Shown: positions 1 through 9,355, counted from the stretch's first letter. The stretch is DNA of 64,000 nucleotides from Brachyspira pilosicoli P43/6/78 (GCF_000325665.1 NC_019908.1:186001-250000), one strand, 5' to 3'. A program made the numbers and translations. Notes: a model not told the origin generated them from the sequence alone.

Positions 1-149
1 ATGTTAAACAGTTTGGGCTTGAGGGAGCAAAAGAGAAAGCAATAGAGACTTCAAAAGAGGCTATAGATTATTTAAATGTATACGATGATAACGAGGCAAA
101 AAATATATTAATTGAGCTTGCAAATTATATAGTAGAGAGAAAATCGTGA
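1..149 (+). CDS. Polyprenyl synthetase, C-terminal end (partial)
   Basis: The frame entering from the left edge (first full codon at base 3) is open to a TGA at 147-149. The roughly 48 visible residues are helical, contain a GLEGAKEKA segment and end in NYIVERKS. This resembles the last two helices of trans-isoprenyl diphosphate synthases, where the chain ends in a similar 'Y..R' pattern. The family makes long polyprenyl diphosphates for quinones or the cell wall. The catalytic DDxxD motifs lie outside the window, so the call rests on the tail only. The next gene starts on the base after this stop, so the two are probably co-transcribed and translationally coupled. Confidence 0.55.
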   Translation, partial: VKQFGLEGAKEKAIETSKEAIDYLNVYDDNEAKNILIELANYIVERKS

Positions 150-1997
150 ATGATAGAAATTAGAGAAAATAATTTAAATGCCATTAAAAAAAATATAAAA
201 GCATATCCTCTTAATTTTTTAGATTTACTTGATAGTGCTAAAAAAGAAGATGATATTTCTTTAGAGGTTATTGAAACAAAATCTAAAAACCTTTCAGCAA
301 AAGTTATAAAGAATGGAAAGAGCGTTTTGCTTCATAGTGCTTATGACCCTATAAAAGAGGCTAATACTTTAATTAAAGAAATAGAAGATGATGTTGATGT
401 GGTATTTATATTTGGTATTGGTGGCGGTTATTTAATTAATGCTATAAAGAAACTTAATATCAATATAGTAGTAATTGAGCCTTCTATTAGTTTTTTTAAT
501 TTGCTTATTGATAATTTTAAATTAGATAAAATATTAGAAGACAGTAAGATTACATTTTTTATTGGCGGAAATGACATTGAAGATATAGAGAAGTTTATAT
601 CTCTAAAAACTACTAAAAAAGTAAAATTTTTTATTACAAGGTCTTACAGCAATTTATTTACAGATGATGCTTTATTTTATCAAACAAAAGTATTATCCAT
701 AATAGACAAAAAAACTATTAACATAAACACAATTTTAAGATTCGATAAATTATGGGCTTATAATATAGCATCAAATGTTGTAGAGATAGCAACTCATTAT
801 GGTGTAAATAGGTTTTTTGATAAATATAAAAATATTCCAGCGGTGGTAGTTTCTGCTGGTCCTTCATTAGAGAAAAATATTAGAAAATTAAAAGAGTTAA
901 AAGATAAAGCAATAATAATAGCTGTAGATACTGCGATGAAGCCGTTATCAAGTCATAATATATCGCCTCATTTTGTTATCACTATTGACCCGCAAAAAAA
1001 GAACTCTAAATATTTTAGAAATGTAAATTTTAAAGATACTGTTTTAATAGCAGAGTCTTCTGTTGATAATGAGGCAATATCGTCATTTAAAGGTGCAATA
1101 TATTTTTTGGATTCTATATTTCCTCTTGCTAAATATTTTATGAGGCCTTTGGGAAAAAGAGGAGACATTACTATGGGAGGAAGTGTTTCTACAGCAGCAT
1201 ACGACTTTGCCATTAGAATTGGAGCTAACCCTATAATAATGCTTGGGCTTGATTTATCTTTTCCTAATCATCAGACTCATATAAAAGGAAGCTATCATGA
1301 AGAGAACTTTTTTACAGAGATAGGAAAGCTTGATTCTTATGACAGCAGAATATATAAAGTGCTTGTTTCTGGAAATTTGAGAGAAGAGAAAAATGTTTAT
1401 GGGGAGAGTGTGTTTACAGATTCCCGTTTTGATATGTATAGAAATTGGTATGAAGAACAATGCAAAATAAATAGCAGTAAAAAATTTTATAATGCCACAG
1501 AAGGCGGAGTAATAATCAAGGCAATGGAAAACATTACAGTTGATGAGCTTCTTAAGAAACTTGACAATATTAATATAGAAATAGATAAAAACTCTGAAGA
1601 ATTAAATAAAAAAAATGAAATATTATTAAGTATAAAAACAGGTTTAGAGAAAATAGATGCTGAAATAATAGAGCTTAAGCCTTATGTATTAAATGCTATT
1701 AAATTATGCGATGAAATTAACAGCGAATTAAAAAGGCATAGAAAAGTAGATAAACTTTTAGAGAAGTTAAGCGAATCCGATATAAAGATACTTAATATAA
1801 GCAAAATCAATGAGTTTTTGGGTGTTACAATGCAGAGGGTTATAAAATCTATTACAGAGGGCTTTGAGTTTGAAGATAGTAATTATGATAAATCCATTTT
1901 AGGCTCTTTTAAGCTTTATGAGGCTATGAGAGAGAGCATTGATTATAATCATTACATAATAAGCAGAGCTTTAATAAAAATAAATAAGGAACTATAA
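150..1997 (+). CDS. Maf / DUF115 (MptE-like) family protein
   Basis: A 615-residue protein with the layout of the motility accessory factor/DUF115 family. The N-terminal part has a glycine-rich turn (FGIGGGYL, about residue 89) followed by a strand ending VVIEPS. The central domain opens with PAVVVSAGPSLEKN (about residue 230) and continues with AVDTAMKPL and PHFVITIDPQ, as in MptE-like 6-hydroxymethylpterin diphosphokinase folds. The last 130 residues are charged and helical, probably coiled coil. Maf proteins are linked to nonulosonic-acid glycosylation of flagellin, which would fit a spirochaete with periplasmic flagella, but nothing flagellar is adjacent. The start directly abuts the upstream stop. 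Family call is firm; the substrate is inference. Confidence 0.75.
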   Translation: MIEIRENNLNAIKKNIKAYPLNFLDLLDSAKKEDDISLEVIETKSKNLSAKVIKNGKSVLLHSAYDPIKEANTLIKEIEDDVDVVFIFGIGGGYLINAIKKLNINIVVIEPSISFFNLLIDNFKLDKILEDSKITFFIGGNDIEDIEKFISLKTTKKVKFFITRSYSNLFTDDALFYQTKVLSIIDKKTININTILRFDKLWAYNIASNVVEIATHYGVNRFFDKYKNIPAVVVSAGPSLEKNIRKLKELKDKAIIIAVDTAMKPLSSHNISPHFVITIDPQKKNSKYFRNVNFKDTVLIAESSVDNEAISSFKGAIYFLDSIFPLAKYFMRPLGKRGDITMGGSVSTAAYDFAIRIGANPIIMLGLDLSFPNHQTHIKGSYHEENFFTEIGKLDSYDSRIYKVLVSGNLREEKNVYGESVFTDSRFDMYRNWYEEQCKINSSKKFYNATEGGVIIKAMENITVDELLKKLDNINIEIDKNSEELNKKNEILLSIKTGLEKIDAEIIELKPYVLNAIKLCDEINSELKRHRKVDKLLEKLSESDIKILNISKINEFLGVTMQRVIKSITEGFEFEDSNYDKSILGSFKLYEAMRESIDYNHYIISRALIKINKEL

Positions 1998-2112
1998 AAT
2001 TATATAAAAATAAAACTTTATTATATTTATATAATAGACATATAATTTTTCTTATGTTATTTCGGCTTTTGTCGATAAACTATTATAGTAGTATTTTTTA
2101 AGGTAATGTTGT

Positions 2113-3492
2113 ATGAAATATATAATACTTTTTATATTTAGTTTTTCTATACTTTTTGCTCAAGATAATTTTTTAGATGAGATAGTATTAAATGAAGTTG
2201 AGAGAATATATCCTAATGATGAAATAGTGGCTCCTAATTCCTTTAATATTAGCATGAACTTTGATTTAAATAGATATAGATTAAATGAACCTATAACTAT
2301 GGAAATAAAAATATATGCCCAAAAAGGAGAAATAAGTTTTACTAATTCTATTAATCCTTTCAATAATTATAAGTTCACAGTTTATGATAATTATAATAAT
2401 AAAGTTGTTTCATCAGATAATTATACTTTATGGAAATATCAAAATGAAAGAACTATAGATAATTCAAAAGATAGAGTAATTACTTTAAGAGAGGGTGAGA
2501 GTTATTCATTTTTTATAGATTTGAATAATTGGTTCTATTTTACAAAATCTGGAAGATATAGAATAGAGGCTACTTTTAACCCTATGCCTGATTTAACTGA
2601 AAAATATGTTATTAAAGCAGATGATGCATATTTCTTTATAGATGAACCTCTAAAAGCAGCAAGCACTCAATCTACAAATAATATTGTTGTTGCTAGAACT
2701 TCTACTAATAGTGCTTCTACTTTGCCTGTATATTATCCTGATGAGGTTGTTACATATACTTTAGATGCTATGAAGAGAAAAGAGTGGAGTAACTATTTTA
2801 ATTATATGCATATGCCTTCTATTATTAGTATAAGCCAAAGATACAGTGAAGCTTATAGAAAAAACTACAGCAACACTTATCTTGAAGATTTTACTGATAC
2901 TGGAATATATCAAAAAGCTGCTAGATTGAGTTTTCAAAATTTCTTAAAAGAACAATTCTCTGATACTGTCAGCGTTAATATGATAAGAACTAATTTTGGA
3001 AATAATTTCTTAAATGATTTGGAAAATGCTTATAAGTCAGAAAATATTAGAGAGCTTGCTATAAGATTTGATATTCTTTATAGAACTTCTTTGCCTGAAG
3101 AGAAAAAAGCTTTGTTTGATGAGTTTAAAAAATATTTAGCTTCTGCTTATGATAGAAATCTTAGAAATCAGTTTATGACAGAATTAAGAAGAAATATAGT
3201 ATCCACAAAAGATACAGCATTAAAAAATCATTATACTATGGTTTTAGATATGATGACTAAAGAATATGATGCTGCATCAGTATATACTTTATTAAACTAT
3301 ACTGTTGATAAAGTTACTATCACAGAAGAGTATGGACTAAAAAGAGCACAAGTTGAAGTTACTATGTATAATAGATTCTTTAATATGAATACTGGTGATG
3401 TTTATGACCCTACAGTAAAAAGAATATTTATACTAAGAAAGATGGGTGAATATTGGTACATAGTAAATTATTATGATACTGTAATGAGATAA
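2113..3492 (+). CDS. Secreted protein of unknown function
   Basis: A 459-residue protein with a clear signal peptide (residues 1-17, ending LFAQ) and no lipobox. Residues 40-180 are rich in beta-forming sequence and resemble an immunoglobulin-like domain (a segment with LREGESYSFFIDL). The middle third is helical and polar. The last 70 residues again look beta-rich (QVEVTMYNRF, GEYWYIVNYY), similar in feel to NTF2-like or DUF-type periplasmic domains. I do not recognise the family. It has its own gap upstream (115 bases), an AAGG ribosome binding site at the ATG, and a strong terminator just after the stop, so it is probably a single-gene unit. Confidence 0.7.
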   Translation: MKYIILFIFSFSILFAQDNFLDEIVLNEVERIYPNDEIVAPNSFNISMNFDLNRYRLNEPITMEIKIYAQKGEISFTNSINPFNNYKFTVYDNYNNKVVSSDNYTLWKYQNERTIDNSKDRVITLREGESYSFFIDLNNWFYFTKSGRYRIEATFNPMPDLTEKYVIKADDAYFFIDEPLKAASTQSTNNIVVARTSTNSASTLPVYYPDEVVTYTLDAMKRKEWSNYFNYMHMPSIISISQRYSEAYRKNYSNTYLEDFTDTGIYQKAARLSFQNFLKEQFSDTVSVNMIRTNFGNNFLNDLENAYKSENIRELAIRFDILYRTSLPEEKKALFDEFKKYLASAYDRNLRNQFMTELRRNIVSTKDTALKNHYTMVLDMMTKEYDAASVYTLLNYTVDKVTITEEYGLKRAQVEVTMYNRFFNMNTGDVYDPTVKRIFILRKMGEYWYIVNYYDTVMR

Positions 3493-3505
3493 TATAATAT
3501 ATAAA

Positions 3506-3548
3506 AAAATCAAGGGCTGTTTCTAAATATTTAGAGCAGCCCTTTTTG
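3506..3548. terminator. Bidirectional intrinsic terminator
   Basis: The arms AAGGGCTG (3512-3519) and CAGCCCTT (3536-3543) flank an inner palindrome TCTAAATATTTAGA. A T run follows on the + strand and an A run precedes it, so it can end both the secreted-protein gene (+) and the haemolysin III gene (-). Confidence 0.85.
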
Positions 3549-3552
3549 TATA

Positions 3553-4215
3553 TCAAGAAATCACATATTGGTATAAAAACCAGAAATGAGAGAATGAGCC
3601 CATTAATACAAATATATGAAATATGTCATGGGTGAATTGTTTAGTTTTATACTGATACTTTTTTCCTAATGCATATAAGAATGCCCCTATAGTATAAAAT
3701 ATTCCTCCCCATATAAGCCAGCTTAAATGAAGTATATTAAACTCTTGTAAAAGAGGTTTGAAAGCAAAAGCAATAATCCAGCCCATAGAAATATATAAAA
3801 TTATTGTGAGTATTGGGCTTTTATATATTAAAATGGTATTTGATATCACGCCGATTAATGCACATGTCCATATCACAGATAATATAAGCATTCCGACATT
3901 TTTTGGAAGTGAAAATATGCATAGCGGCGTGTATGTTGCTGCTATAAAAATATATATGCCTATGTGGTCAAATTTGCGAAATAATCTCTTAACTTTACCA
4001 TCTGGAAAAAAGTGATATAGTGAGCTAAATGTATATAGTAATGTAATACCAACACCATAAACTACCACAGGAAGCACATAGTTTTTATTTACTTTTATAA
4101 GCATAAGAACAAATCCAGCTATAGCCAATAAAGCTCCTACACTATGAGAAATAGCTGAATATAATTCTCCTATCTTTTGATTGTTTTTTATAATGCATTT
4201 TGAATTAGCGGTCAT
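3553..4215 (-). CDS. Haemolysin III / PAQR family membrane protein
   Basis: A 220-residue polytopic membrane protein with about seven hydrophobic segments. The first segment contains the family pattern with SAISHSVGALLA. The next holds YTFSSLYHFFPDG, and RKFDHIGIYIFIAATYTP follows. Near the end there are FTHDIFHIF and SFSHFWFLYQY. The conserved Ser-His, Asp-His and final His residues are the metal-binding set of PAQR/YqfA/TrhA proteins. Despite the name, most bacterial members are not proven haemolysins; membrane homeostasis roles have been suggested. The Shine-Dalgarno AGGAGGA is 5 bases from the ATG but lies inside an inverted repeat (see 4221-4259). The gene ends against a bidirectional terminator. 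Confidence 0.88.
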   Translation of the reverse strand: MTANSKCIIKNNQKIGELYSAISHSVGALLAIAGFVLMLIKVNKNYVLPVVVYGVGITLLYTFSSLYHFFPDGKVKRLFRKFDHIGIYIFIAATYTPLCIFSLPKNVGMLILSVIWTCALIGVISNTILIYKSPILTIILYISMGWIIAFAFKPLLQEFNILHLSWLIWGGIFYTIGAFLYALGKKYQYKTKQFTHDIFHIFVLMGSFSHFWFLYQYVIS

Positions 4216-4220
4216 GATTC

Positions 4221-4259
4221 CTCCTAATTGTTGTAGCTTAATATTAACTTAATTAGGAG
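4221..4259 (-). promoter_or_regulatory. 5'-leader hairpin covering the ribosome binding site
   Basis: CTCCTAATT (4221-4229) and AATTAGGAG (4251-4259) are a perfect 9-bp inverted repeat with a 21-base loop. In the mRNA of the haemolysin III gene the downstream arm contains the AGGAG of the Shine-Dalgarno, so folding would hide it. No T run follows, so it is not a terminator. Translational control is inferred, not shown. Confidence 0.45.
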
Positions 4260-4305
4260 TATCTAACAATAAAATAAAATGACTATTTTCTATAGCATAT
4301 TATAA

Positions 4306-4929
4306 CTATTTTTCTAATTTTCCTAATAAAAATACATTATCCCAGTCTATATCATCTTCTGTTGGTATGGGATATTCATTCCAATTGGCACTATTATAGG
4401 GTTTCCAATATAAATCTTTGCCATAACCGTTTTTATTTAGCCATTTTTGTAATTTTTCCATATAATATTTATTATAATTGTTTGCTATATATAGGTTGCC
4501 GCTTTCTATTACAAATCCTTTAAATCTATATACTGTATTATTTTGAAAATTGCCACTATAATTAAAATCTACAGTTAAATACATTGGGTCATATACTTTT
4601 TTATTTTCTAATAGATTATATAAATTAAATGCTGGAAGAGAACTTAATATAAAGTTTTGTCTTTTTGTTTTTGTATAATACACAGCTTTGTTGTTTTCTG
4701 ACATTTTTAAAAGATTATATTTAGTAGGGTTAGAGTAGCCGTATATTATAATGTCTATATTAGAGTGTTTATCGAATCTGTATATATTTTGAAAATTATC
4801 CATTACTATCTTGTTTTTTGATTTTTCAATCCAAATTTGAGCTTCTTCATTATTTATATATTTTTTTGGGAGTGTTGTACATGCGGATATTACAAATAAT
4901 GTTAATAGTAGTAATGTATATATTTTCAT
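4306..4929 (-). CDS. Lipoprotein of unknown function
   Basis: A 207-residue protein starting with a lipoprotein signal peptide whose lipobox is ISAC (Cys at residue 16). The mature part is polar, rich in Tyr and Asn, and has no motif I recognise. The C-terminal third is Trp-rich (YWKPYNSANWNEYP). It lies upstream of the haemolysin III gene in the same direction, separated by 90 bases that hold the leader hairpin. I cannot assign a role; its location is presumably the periplasmic face of a membrane. Confidence 0.7.
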   Translation of the reverse strand: MKIYTLLLLTLFVISACTTLPKKYINNEEAQIWIEKSKNKIVMDNFQNIYRFDKHSNIDIIIYGYSNPTKYNLLKMSENNKAVYYTKTKRQNFILSSLPAFNLYNLLENKKVYDPMYLTVDFNYSGNFQNNTVYRFKGFVIESGNLYIANNYNKYYMEKLQKWLNKNGYGKDLYWKPYNSANWNEYPIPTEDDIDWDNVFLLGKLEK

Positions 4930-5058
4930 AGTTGTTTATTGCTGATATTATATATATTATATTGGAATTATACAATATTATAATTACAGAATAAATATTA
5001 ATGTAAAAAATTTATCTTTATGTTATAATCAATATTCAAAAAATTATAAGGTTTAATT

Positions 5059-5643
5059 ATGACAGATATAAAACTTTTAATATTTGATATGGACGGCACT
5101 TTAATTGACAGTGCTTATTTGAATTATTATTCATACAGCAATGCTTTTAGAGAGTTTAATATAGAGCTTGATGAAGAATATTATTATAAAAAATGCTTTG
5201 GCTTACATTACAAAACTTTTGTGTCTAATATTTTGGATTTAAATAAAATAACTGAAGATAAAGATGCTTTAATCGAGAAGATACATATTAAAAAAGAGGA
5301 AATATATTTAAACAATCTCAATCTTTTAGACATTCACCCTTTTATTTACGAAACAATATTATCAAATAGGGGTAAGAAAAAACTAGCACTAGCAACCACA
5401 GCCTCACCAAACGGAGTATACGGTATATTAAAAGCGTTTAAATTAGATGAAGTGTTTGACTTAGTTTTAACAGGGGCAGACATAACAAACAAAAAGCCTC
5501 ACCCAGAGATATTTTTTAAGTGCATGGATTATTTTAATGTATCAAACAAAGAGACAATAATTTTTGAAGACAGCGAAGTTGGATTGGAAGCTGCGTATGG
5601 AACTAAAGCGTGGGTGATGAAGGTAGAGAAGTGGGTTAAGTAA
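5059..5643 (+). CDS. HAD family hydrolase (phosphatase/phosphoglucomutase-like)
   Basis: A 194-residue protein with all HAD motifs: motif I FDMDGTLIDS (from about residue 9, nucleophile Asp and acid/base Asp), a helical cap, motif II LATTAS (Thr), motif III Lys in NKKPHPEIF and motif IV EDSEVGLEAA. This is the subfamily I arrangement of beta-phosphoglucomutase and small-molecule phosphatases; the substrate cannot be read from the sequence. It is slightly short at the C terminus compared with typical 210-220 residue members. It stands alone between two leftward transcription units. Start: the ATG has an AAGG site 8 bases upstream. Confidence 0.85.
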   Translation: MTDIKLLIFDMDGTLIDSAYLNYYSYSNAFREFNIELDEEYYYKKCFGLHYKTFVSNILDLNKITEDKDALIEKIHIKKEEIYLNNLNLLDIHPFIYETILSNRGKKKLALATTASPNGVYGILKAFKLDEVFDLVLTGADITNKKPHPEIFFKCMDYFNVSNKETIIFEDSEVGLEAAYGTKAWVMKVEKWVK

Positions 5644-5733
5644 TTTGTATTATTTTTTTATAAATAAAATATTTATAATATTTAGATATATAAAATTCTA
5701 TTAATAGATTTTTTTATTATGCAATTATAATTT

Positions 5734-6846
5734 TTACTTCTTCTTAGGCAAATACTTTATTACTTGGGCTTCTAACTGTATAGATTTTTGTTTGTTGTCG
5801 TAGCCCAATACTTTGCCGTAAACTTCTATATAGTTCTTTGGCTCTAGATTTAATGTTACATTATATATTAAGTCAGCAACACCAACTATGTTTTCTGCAT
5901 TATGGTCATATACTAATATTCTTGCTTTATTCTTTGGCACTCCGTCTATATTAGTTTTTGATATGCTGTTTACATCTGCTTTCCATTTTATATATCCACC
6001 GTTATATAAGTCATAGTTGCCTACTACTGTAATATAATCTGGACTTTCTCTAAATATATTATAATCTGGTGCTATTACAAAATCTTTCAAAACTCTAAAT
6101 CTTTCTTTTAGATATTCGTTTATGTCGCTTTTTAATGCACCATTTATTATCATAACAGCCTCATTAACTGATGCACTTCTCATATTCTTTTTTGCCTTGT
6201 CAAACATCTCTGCTACTTCTTTAGGAGAGTAGGTAGGGCTTTTTGCACTCTCTGGAATCTTTCCATCTTCAAGCCCCTCAAATAAATACACATCTTGTAA
6301 TTTCTCTCTAAGCTCTTTTTGTTCTTTGTCTAATAATATATATTTTACAGCAGGATATCCTCTGTCTATTGCCAAATATGATAAGAAAGATATAACAAAT
6401 ATTATAGGTATAATGATAAGCAGTTTTAATATTGATATTTCTCTTTTTCCTAAAATATATGCCTTTGGATTAATCTCATTTCCTTTAGCATTATTAGTTA
6501 AAAATCTCACTCTTTCAATATTATCTTTAGCTATTTTGTTTTGAGGGTCAAGCTCTAATATTCTAAAATATTCTCTTAAAGCATTTTCTCTATGCCCATT
6601 ATGCAAACTAATATATCCCTTTGCAAGCATGGCATTTACACAAAAACTATCCTCTCTAAGTGCCTTTCTAGATACCTCTTCAGCAGCATAAAAATCTTTT
6701 AAAAATATATCAGCAAAAGCAAGCATAGCAAGAGCATTAGCATCACGATTTAATGCAGTTCTATTAGATAAAAGAAGTTCCTTAGCTTTTTTATATTTTT
6801 TTCTTCTTATGAGGCTGTAAGCACTAGAAGCTATATTGTCTTTCAT
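5734..6846 (-). CDS. TPR-containing membrane-anchored protein
   Basis: A 370-residue protein. Residues 1-115 form about three tetratricopeptide repeats, with canonical spacing of Ala/Gly and Leu in segments such as AMLAKGYISLHNG. One transmembrane helix lies around residues 137-160 (KLLIIIPIIFVISF). The outer part has a helical linker and then a beta-rich domain after residue 255 (GNYDLYNGGYIKWKADV) that resembles a small OB-like or secreted domain. The likely topology is cytoplasmic TPRs with a periplasmic tail, suggesting a scaffold. No specific partner can be named. It follows a 127-base gap after the metalloprotease-like lipoprotein gene and runs in the same direction. Confidence 0.7.
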   Translation of the reverse strand: MKDNIASSAYSLIRRKKYKKAKELLLSNRTALNRDANALAMLAFADIFLKDFYAAEEVSRKALREDSFCVNAMLAKGYISLHNGHRENALREYFRILELDPQNKIAKDNIERVRFLTNNAKGNEINPKAYILGKREISILKLLIIIPIIFVISFLSYLAIDRGYPAVKYILLDKEQKELREKLQDVYLFEGLEDGKIPESAKSPTYSPKEVAEMFDKAKKNMRSASVNEAVMIINGALKSDINEYLKERFRVLKDFVIAPDYNIFRESPDYITVVGNYDLYNGGYIKWKADVNSISKTNIDGVPKNKARILVYDHNAENIVGVADLIYNVTLNLEPKNYIEVYGKVLGYDNKQKSIQLEAQVIKYLPKKK

Positions 6847-6973
6847 TGACAGTCCTTGTGTGTAGTTTACATAACTTTTCGGAATTATGATAACTTACTT
6901 TAAGCATTTTTTGATATATAAATGCTTAAAGTATTATCTAAAAATAATTAAAATTTAGGATAATTAAAAAATG

Positions 6974-7777
6974 TTATTTCTTGCTTGGGTCAAAAACACT
7001 GTCTTCTATAAGTAAATCTTTATATTCAGTATAGTAGTAAGCAGTAAGTTCATCTAAAGCTTTAGCATATTTGCTTTTTAAATCGCCGTATAATATTCGC
7101 TCTATTAGTTTTTGTACAATATCTTGAAGAGCATAAGGCACAGCATAAGTTCCTACATGGCTAAAACCTATATTATGCATATGCTCATGAAACATCAAAC
7201 CAGAAAAACTAGCATAACCATATAAACTATTTCCAGACCATTGAATCCAATTAGCATTTTCAAAACCAACCCAATCTGCAGTAGGAATTTGGTCTACAGG
7301 CTGCCCTCCAACATAATGCACATATCTTGATTGACCTACAACTCCTAAACCAGCACCGCCTGTTTTTAATTTTTCATATATAAAATCATGTTTTACAGTA
7401 CGTATTACTTCAACCATTATATTAGGGTCATACATATCGCCTTTTTTTATAGAGAAATTTCCATAACTTGCATCAACTGAAGATCCTAACTCATTTTTCT
7501 TTTCATTTACTTTTGTAGGAAATTCTTCACTATTTACGGCAGTTCTCATAAGTGCCATACATCTTAATATAAAACGTTTCTCTTCTACTGTTATAGTGGC
7601 ATAATTAGTCAAATCTTCTGCTATCTTAAACTCAGCAACTCCAACATTCCAATAAGGATATTTTCTATTAATTTCTTCTTTTGTATAGGTATCTGGTTTC
7701 AAGGAATTGTTATTACAGCTTAATAGAAATAATATCATTGTAAATAAGCTTAATGTTATAAATAGTGTTTTTTTCAT
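6974..7777 (-). CDS. Lipoprotein with metzincin-like HExxHxxGxxH motif
   Basis: A 267-residue lipoprotein (lipobox LLSC at about residues 18-21). Residues around 199-209 read HEHMHNIGFSH, which matches the HExxHxxGxxH zinc-binding signature of metzincin proteases (three His ligands and the catalytic Glu). No Met occurs downstream, so the usual Met-turn is absent. The rest shows no domain I can name. It is the last gene of an apparent three-gene operon, 28 bases after a barrel-protein gene, which suggests a surface or periplasmic protease working with the barrels. The motif is directly visible; enzymatic activity is inference. Confidence 0.7.
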   Translation of the reverse strand: MKKTLFITLSLFTMILFLLSCNNNSLKPDTYTKEEINRKYPYWNVGVAEFKIAEDLTNYATITVEEKRFILRCMALMRTAVNSEEFPTKVNEKKNELGSSVDASYGNFSIKKGDMYDPNIMVEVIRTVKHDFIYEKLKTGGAGLGVVGQSRYVHYVGGQPVDQIPTADWVGFENANWIQWSGNSLYGYASFSGLMFHEHMHNIGFSHVGTYAVPYALQDIVQKLIERILYGDLKSKYAKALDELTAYYYTEYKDLLIEDSVFDPSKK

Positions 7778-7805
7778 TTTTGCTCCTTAAAACTTAAATA
7801 TAAAT

Positions 7806-8576
7806 TTAATAATTAGGCAATATTTTTATGCCAACTTGAAAACCTATGTCAAAGCTTGATATGTTTTGTTTCATTAATTTGGTTAGATTTGCATTTTGAT
7901 TGTTTAAAAGAGGTGTTTTTAGAGAAACTCCAAAGTCGTATCCAACATACCCGCCTAAAACAAAATTTATTTTTTTATCTGTATAAATAGTATAGTCTAC
8001 TGAAAATTTTATATATGGTATTACTGGAATATTAAATATATTTTTTACTTGAAAAGCATTATAATTTTCAATGTTTCTATCAATTTCATTTTTTGTATAA
8101 TTATAATATGAAGAAACAGACCTAACATATAAAGGCACTTTTACTCCGCCTGCCAAACCAAAAGAGAATTTTTTCCAATTTAATTTCGGATATATTCCAA
8201 AAACAATACTTTCAAACATATAAACAGAAGTATTTTTATTATTATCATCTCCTCTAAAAAAAGAAAACTCATCATGAGAATAGCCTATTTCACCTAATAA
8301 ACTAAAACTCATATCTCTATTAATATTAAATCTATAGCCTATATTTAATAAAACTCCAGAATCAAAACCAACTCCAGATTTTCTATTTTCTTTTTTTACA
8401 ATGTTGTTAAAATTAGTTTCTTGCTGCTGAGTTGGATTTTCATTTGTAAGAGAATATTGATTTATTCCAACTCCAATTCCTAACGGCACAAATATTCCAA
8501 TTTCAAGACTGTTTTTAGCAAATGCATTTATATATGATAAAGCCAACATTATTATTAATATCTTAAAAAATCTCAT
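7806..8576 (-). CDS. Outer-membrane beta-barrel protein (paralogue 2)
   Basis: A 256-residue protein with a signal peptide ending NAFA and a mature part made of alternating hydrophobic and polar residues. It shares blocks with the neighbour at 8591-9355 and with the gene at 26513: a start like LEIGIFVPLGIGVG, then GFDSGVLLNIGYR, IPYIKFSVDYTIYT, FVLGGYVGYDFG and an end SSFDIGFQVGIKI. It is probably a small barrel of eight or so strands facing the cell surface. Its function (porin, adhesin, structural) cannot be read. It sits 14 bases after the upstream paralogue and 28 bases before the metzincin-like lipoprotein. Confidence 0.75.
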   Translation of the reverse strand: MRFFKILIIMLALSYINAFAKNSLEIGIFVPLGIGVGINQYSLTNENPTQQQETNFNNIVKKENRKSGVGFDSGVLLNIGYRFNINRDMSFSLLGEIGYSHDEFSFFRGDDNNKNTSVYMFESIVFGIYPKLNWKKFSFGLAGGVKVPLYVRSVSSYYNYTKNEIDRNIENYNAFQVKNIFNIPVIPYIKFSVDYTIYTDKKINFVLGGYVGYDFGVSLKTPLLNNQNANLTKLMKQNISSFDIGFQVGIKILPNY

Positions 8577-8590
8577 TTAATCTCTCTTTA

Positions 8591-9355
8591 TTATAAAGGT
8601 CTTATTTTTACGCCAACATTAAATCCTATATCAAAACTAGATATTTTATCCGGCACTATTTTTGTTAAATCAGCATTTTTTGGTGTATATGTAAGCGGAA
8701 AATCATAAGCTATATATCCGCCAAGTACAAAATCAAATTTTTGAGAAGTGTAAATACTATAATCCACTGCTAATTTAATATATGGTATTATGTTAGATTT
8801 AAAATAATCTTTGTAGTTTTTTGTATTTATTATTTGAAGTTTTTCAGTAGAATATCCAAGCAGAGGATTATAGCTTGAATTATTTATAGTTCCAGCTAAA
8901 GCAATTTTTACACCGGCACCTATACCTATAGAAAATCTTTTATAATTGAATTTAGGAAGCACTCCAATTAGAAAACTATCAAAAGTGTAGTTTCTGTAAT
9001 TTTCCATTCTTATTGCCTGCGAATTAGTTTCTGTATCTTTTAACTTGTAATTGAATGTATCTCTGCTATAGCCCAATTCAGCTAAAAAACTAAAACCAGA
9101 AGTTCTATTAATATCTAGCTTATAACCAATTTGAACTAAAGCACCTGTATCAAAGCCAACAAATGTATTTCTTGTATTGTTTGATATATAGCTATCATAT
9201 GTGTTTTGATTCATATTTGTTGGGCGTTCTGGGTGAGTATTGATGCCTACACTCATGCCAATAGGAACAAATAGAGCTATTTCAAGCCCGCTTTTTGCAA
9301 GCAGTGTAGAGCTAAATATTAGAATTGTTATTAGGATTTTTAATATATTTTTCAT
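8591..9355 (-). CDS. Outer-membrane beta-barrel protein (paralogue 1)
   Basis: A 254-residue secreted barrel-type protein: signal peptide ending LLAKS, then LEIALFVPIGMSVG, GFDTGALVQIGYK, IPYIKLAVDYSIYT, FVLGGYIAYDF and SSFDIGFNVGVKI, each matching a block of the gene downstream. The paralogy shows a tandem duplication. It is the first gene of the leftward unit 9355-6974, so its upstream gap should hold the promoter; that gap is very AT-rich and I cannot single out a convincing pair of boxes. Role unknown beyond an outer-membrane location inferred from the sequence pattern. Confidence 0.75.
   Translation of the reverse strand: MKNILKILITILIFSSTLLAKSGLEIALFVPIGMSVGINTHPERPTNMNQNTYDSYISNNTRNTFVGFDTGALVQIGYKLDINRTSGFSFLAELGYSRDTFNYKLKDTETNSQAIRMENYRNYTFDSFLIGVLPKFNYKRFSIGIGAGVKIALAGTINNSSYNPLLGYSTEKLQIINTKNYKDYFKSNIIPYIKLAVDYSIYTSQKFDFVLGGYIAYDFPLTYTPKNADLTKIVPDKISSFDIGFNVGVKIRPL

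Noticed and set aside
5690-5716. Intrinsic terminator between the HAD and TPR genes
   Set aside because: TCTATTAATAGA followed by T's is only a short AT stem with almost no loop; too weak to call.
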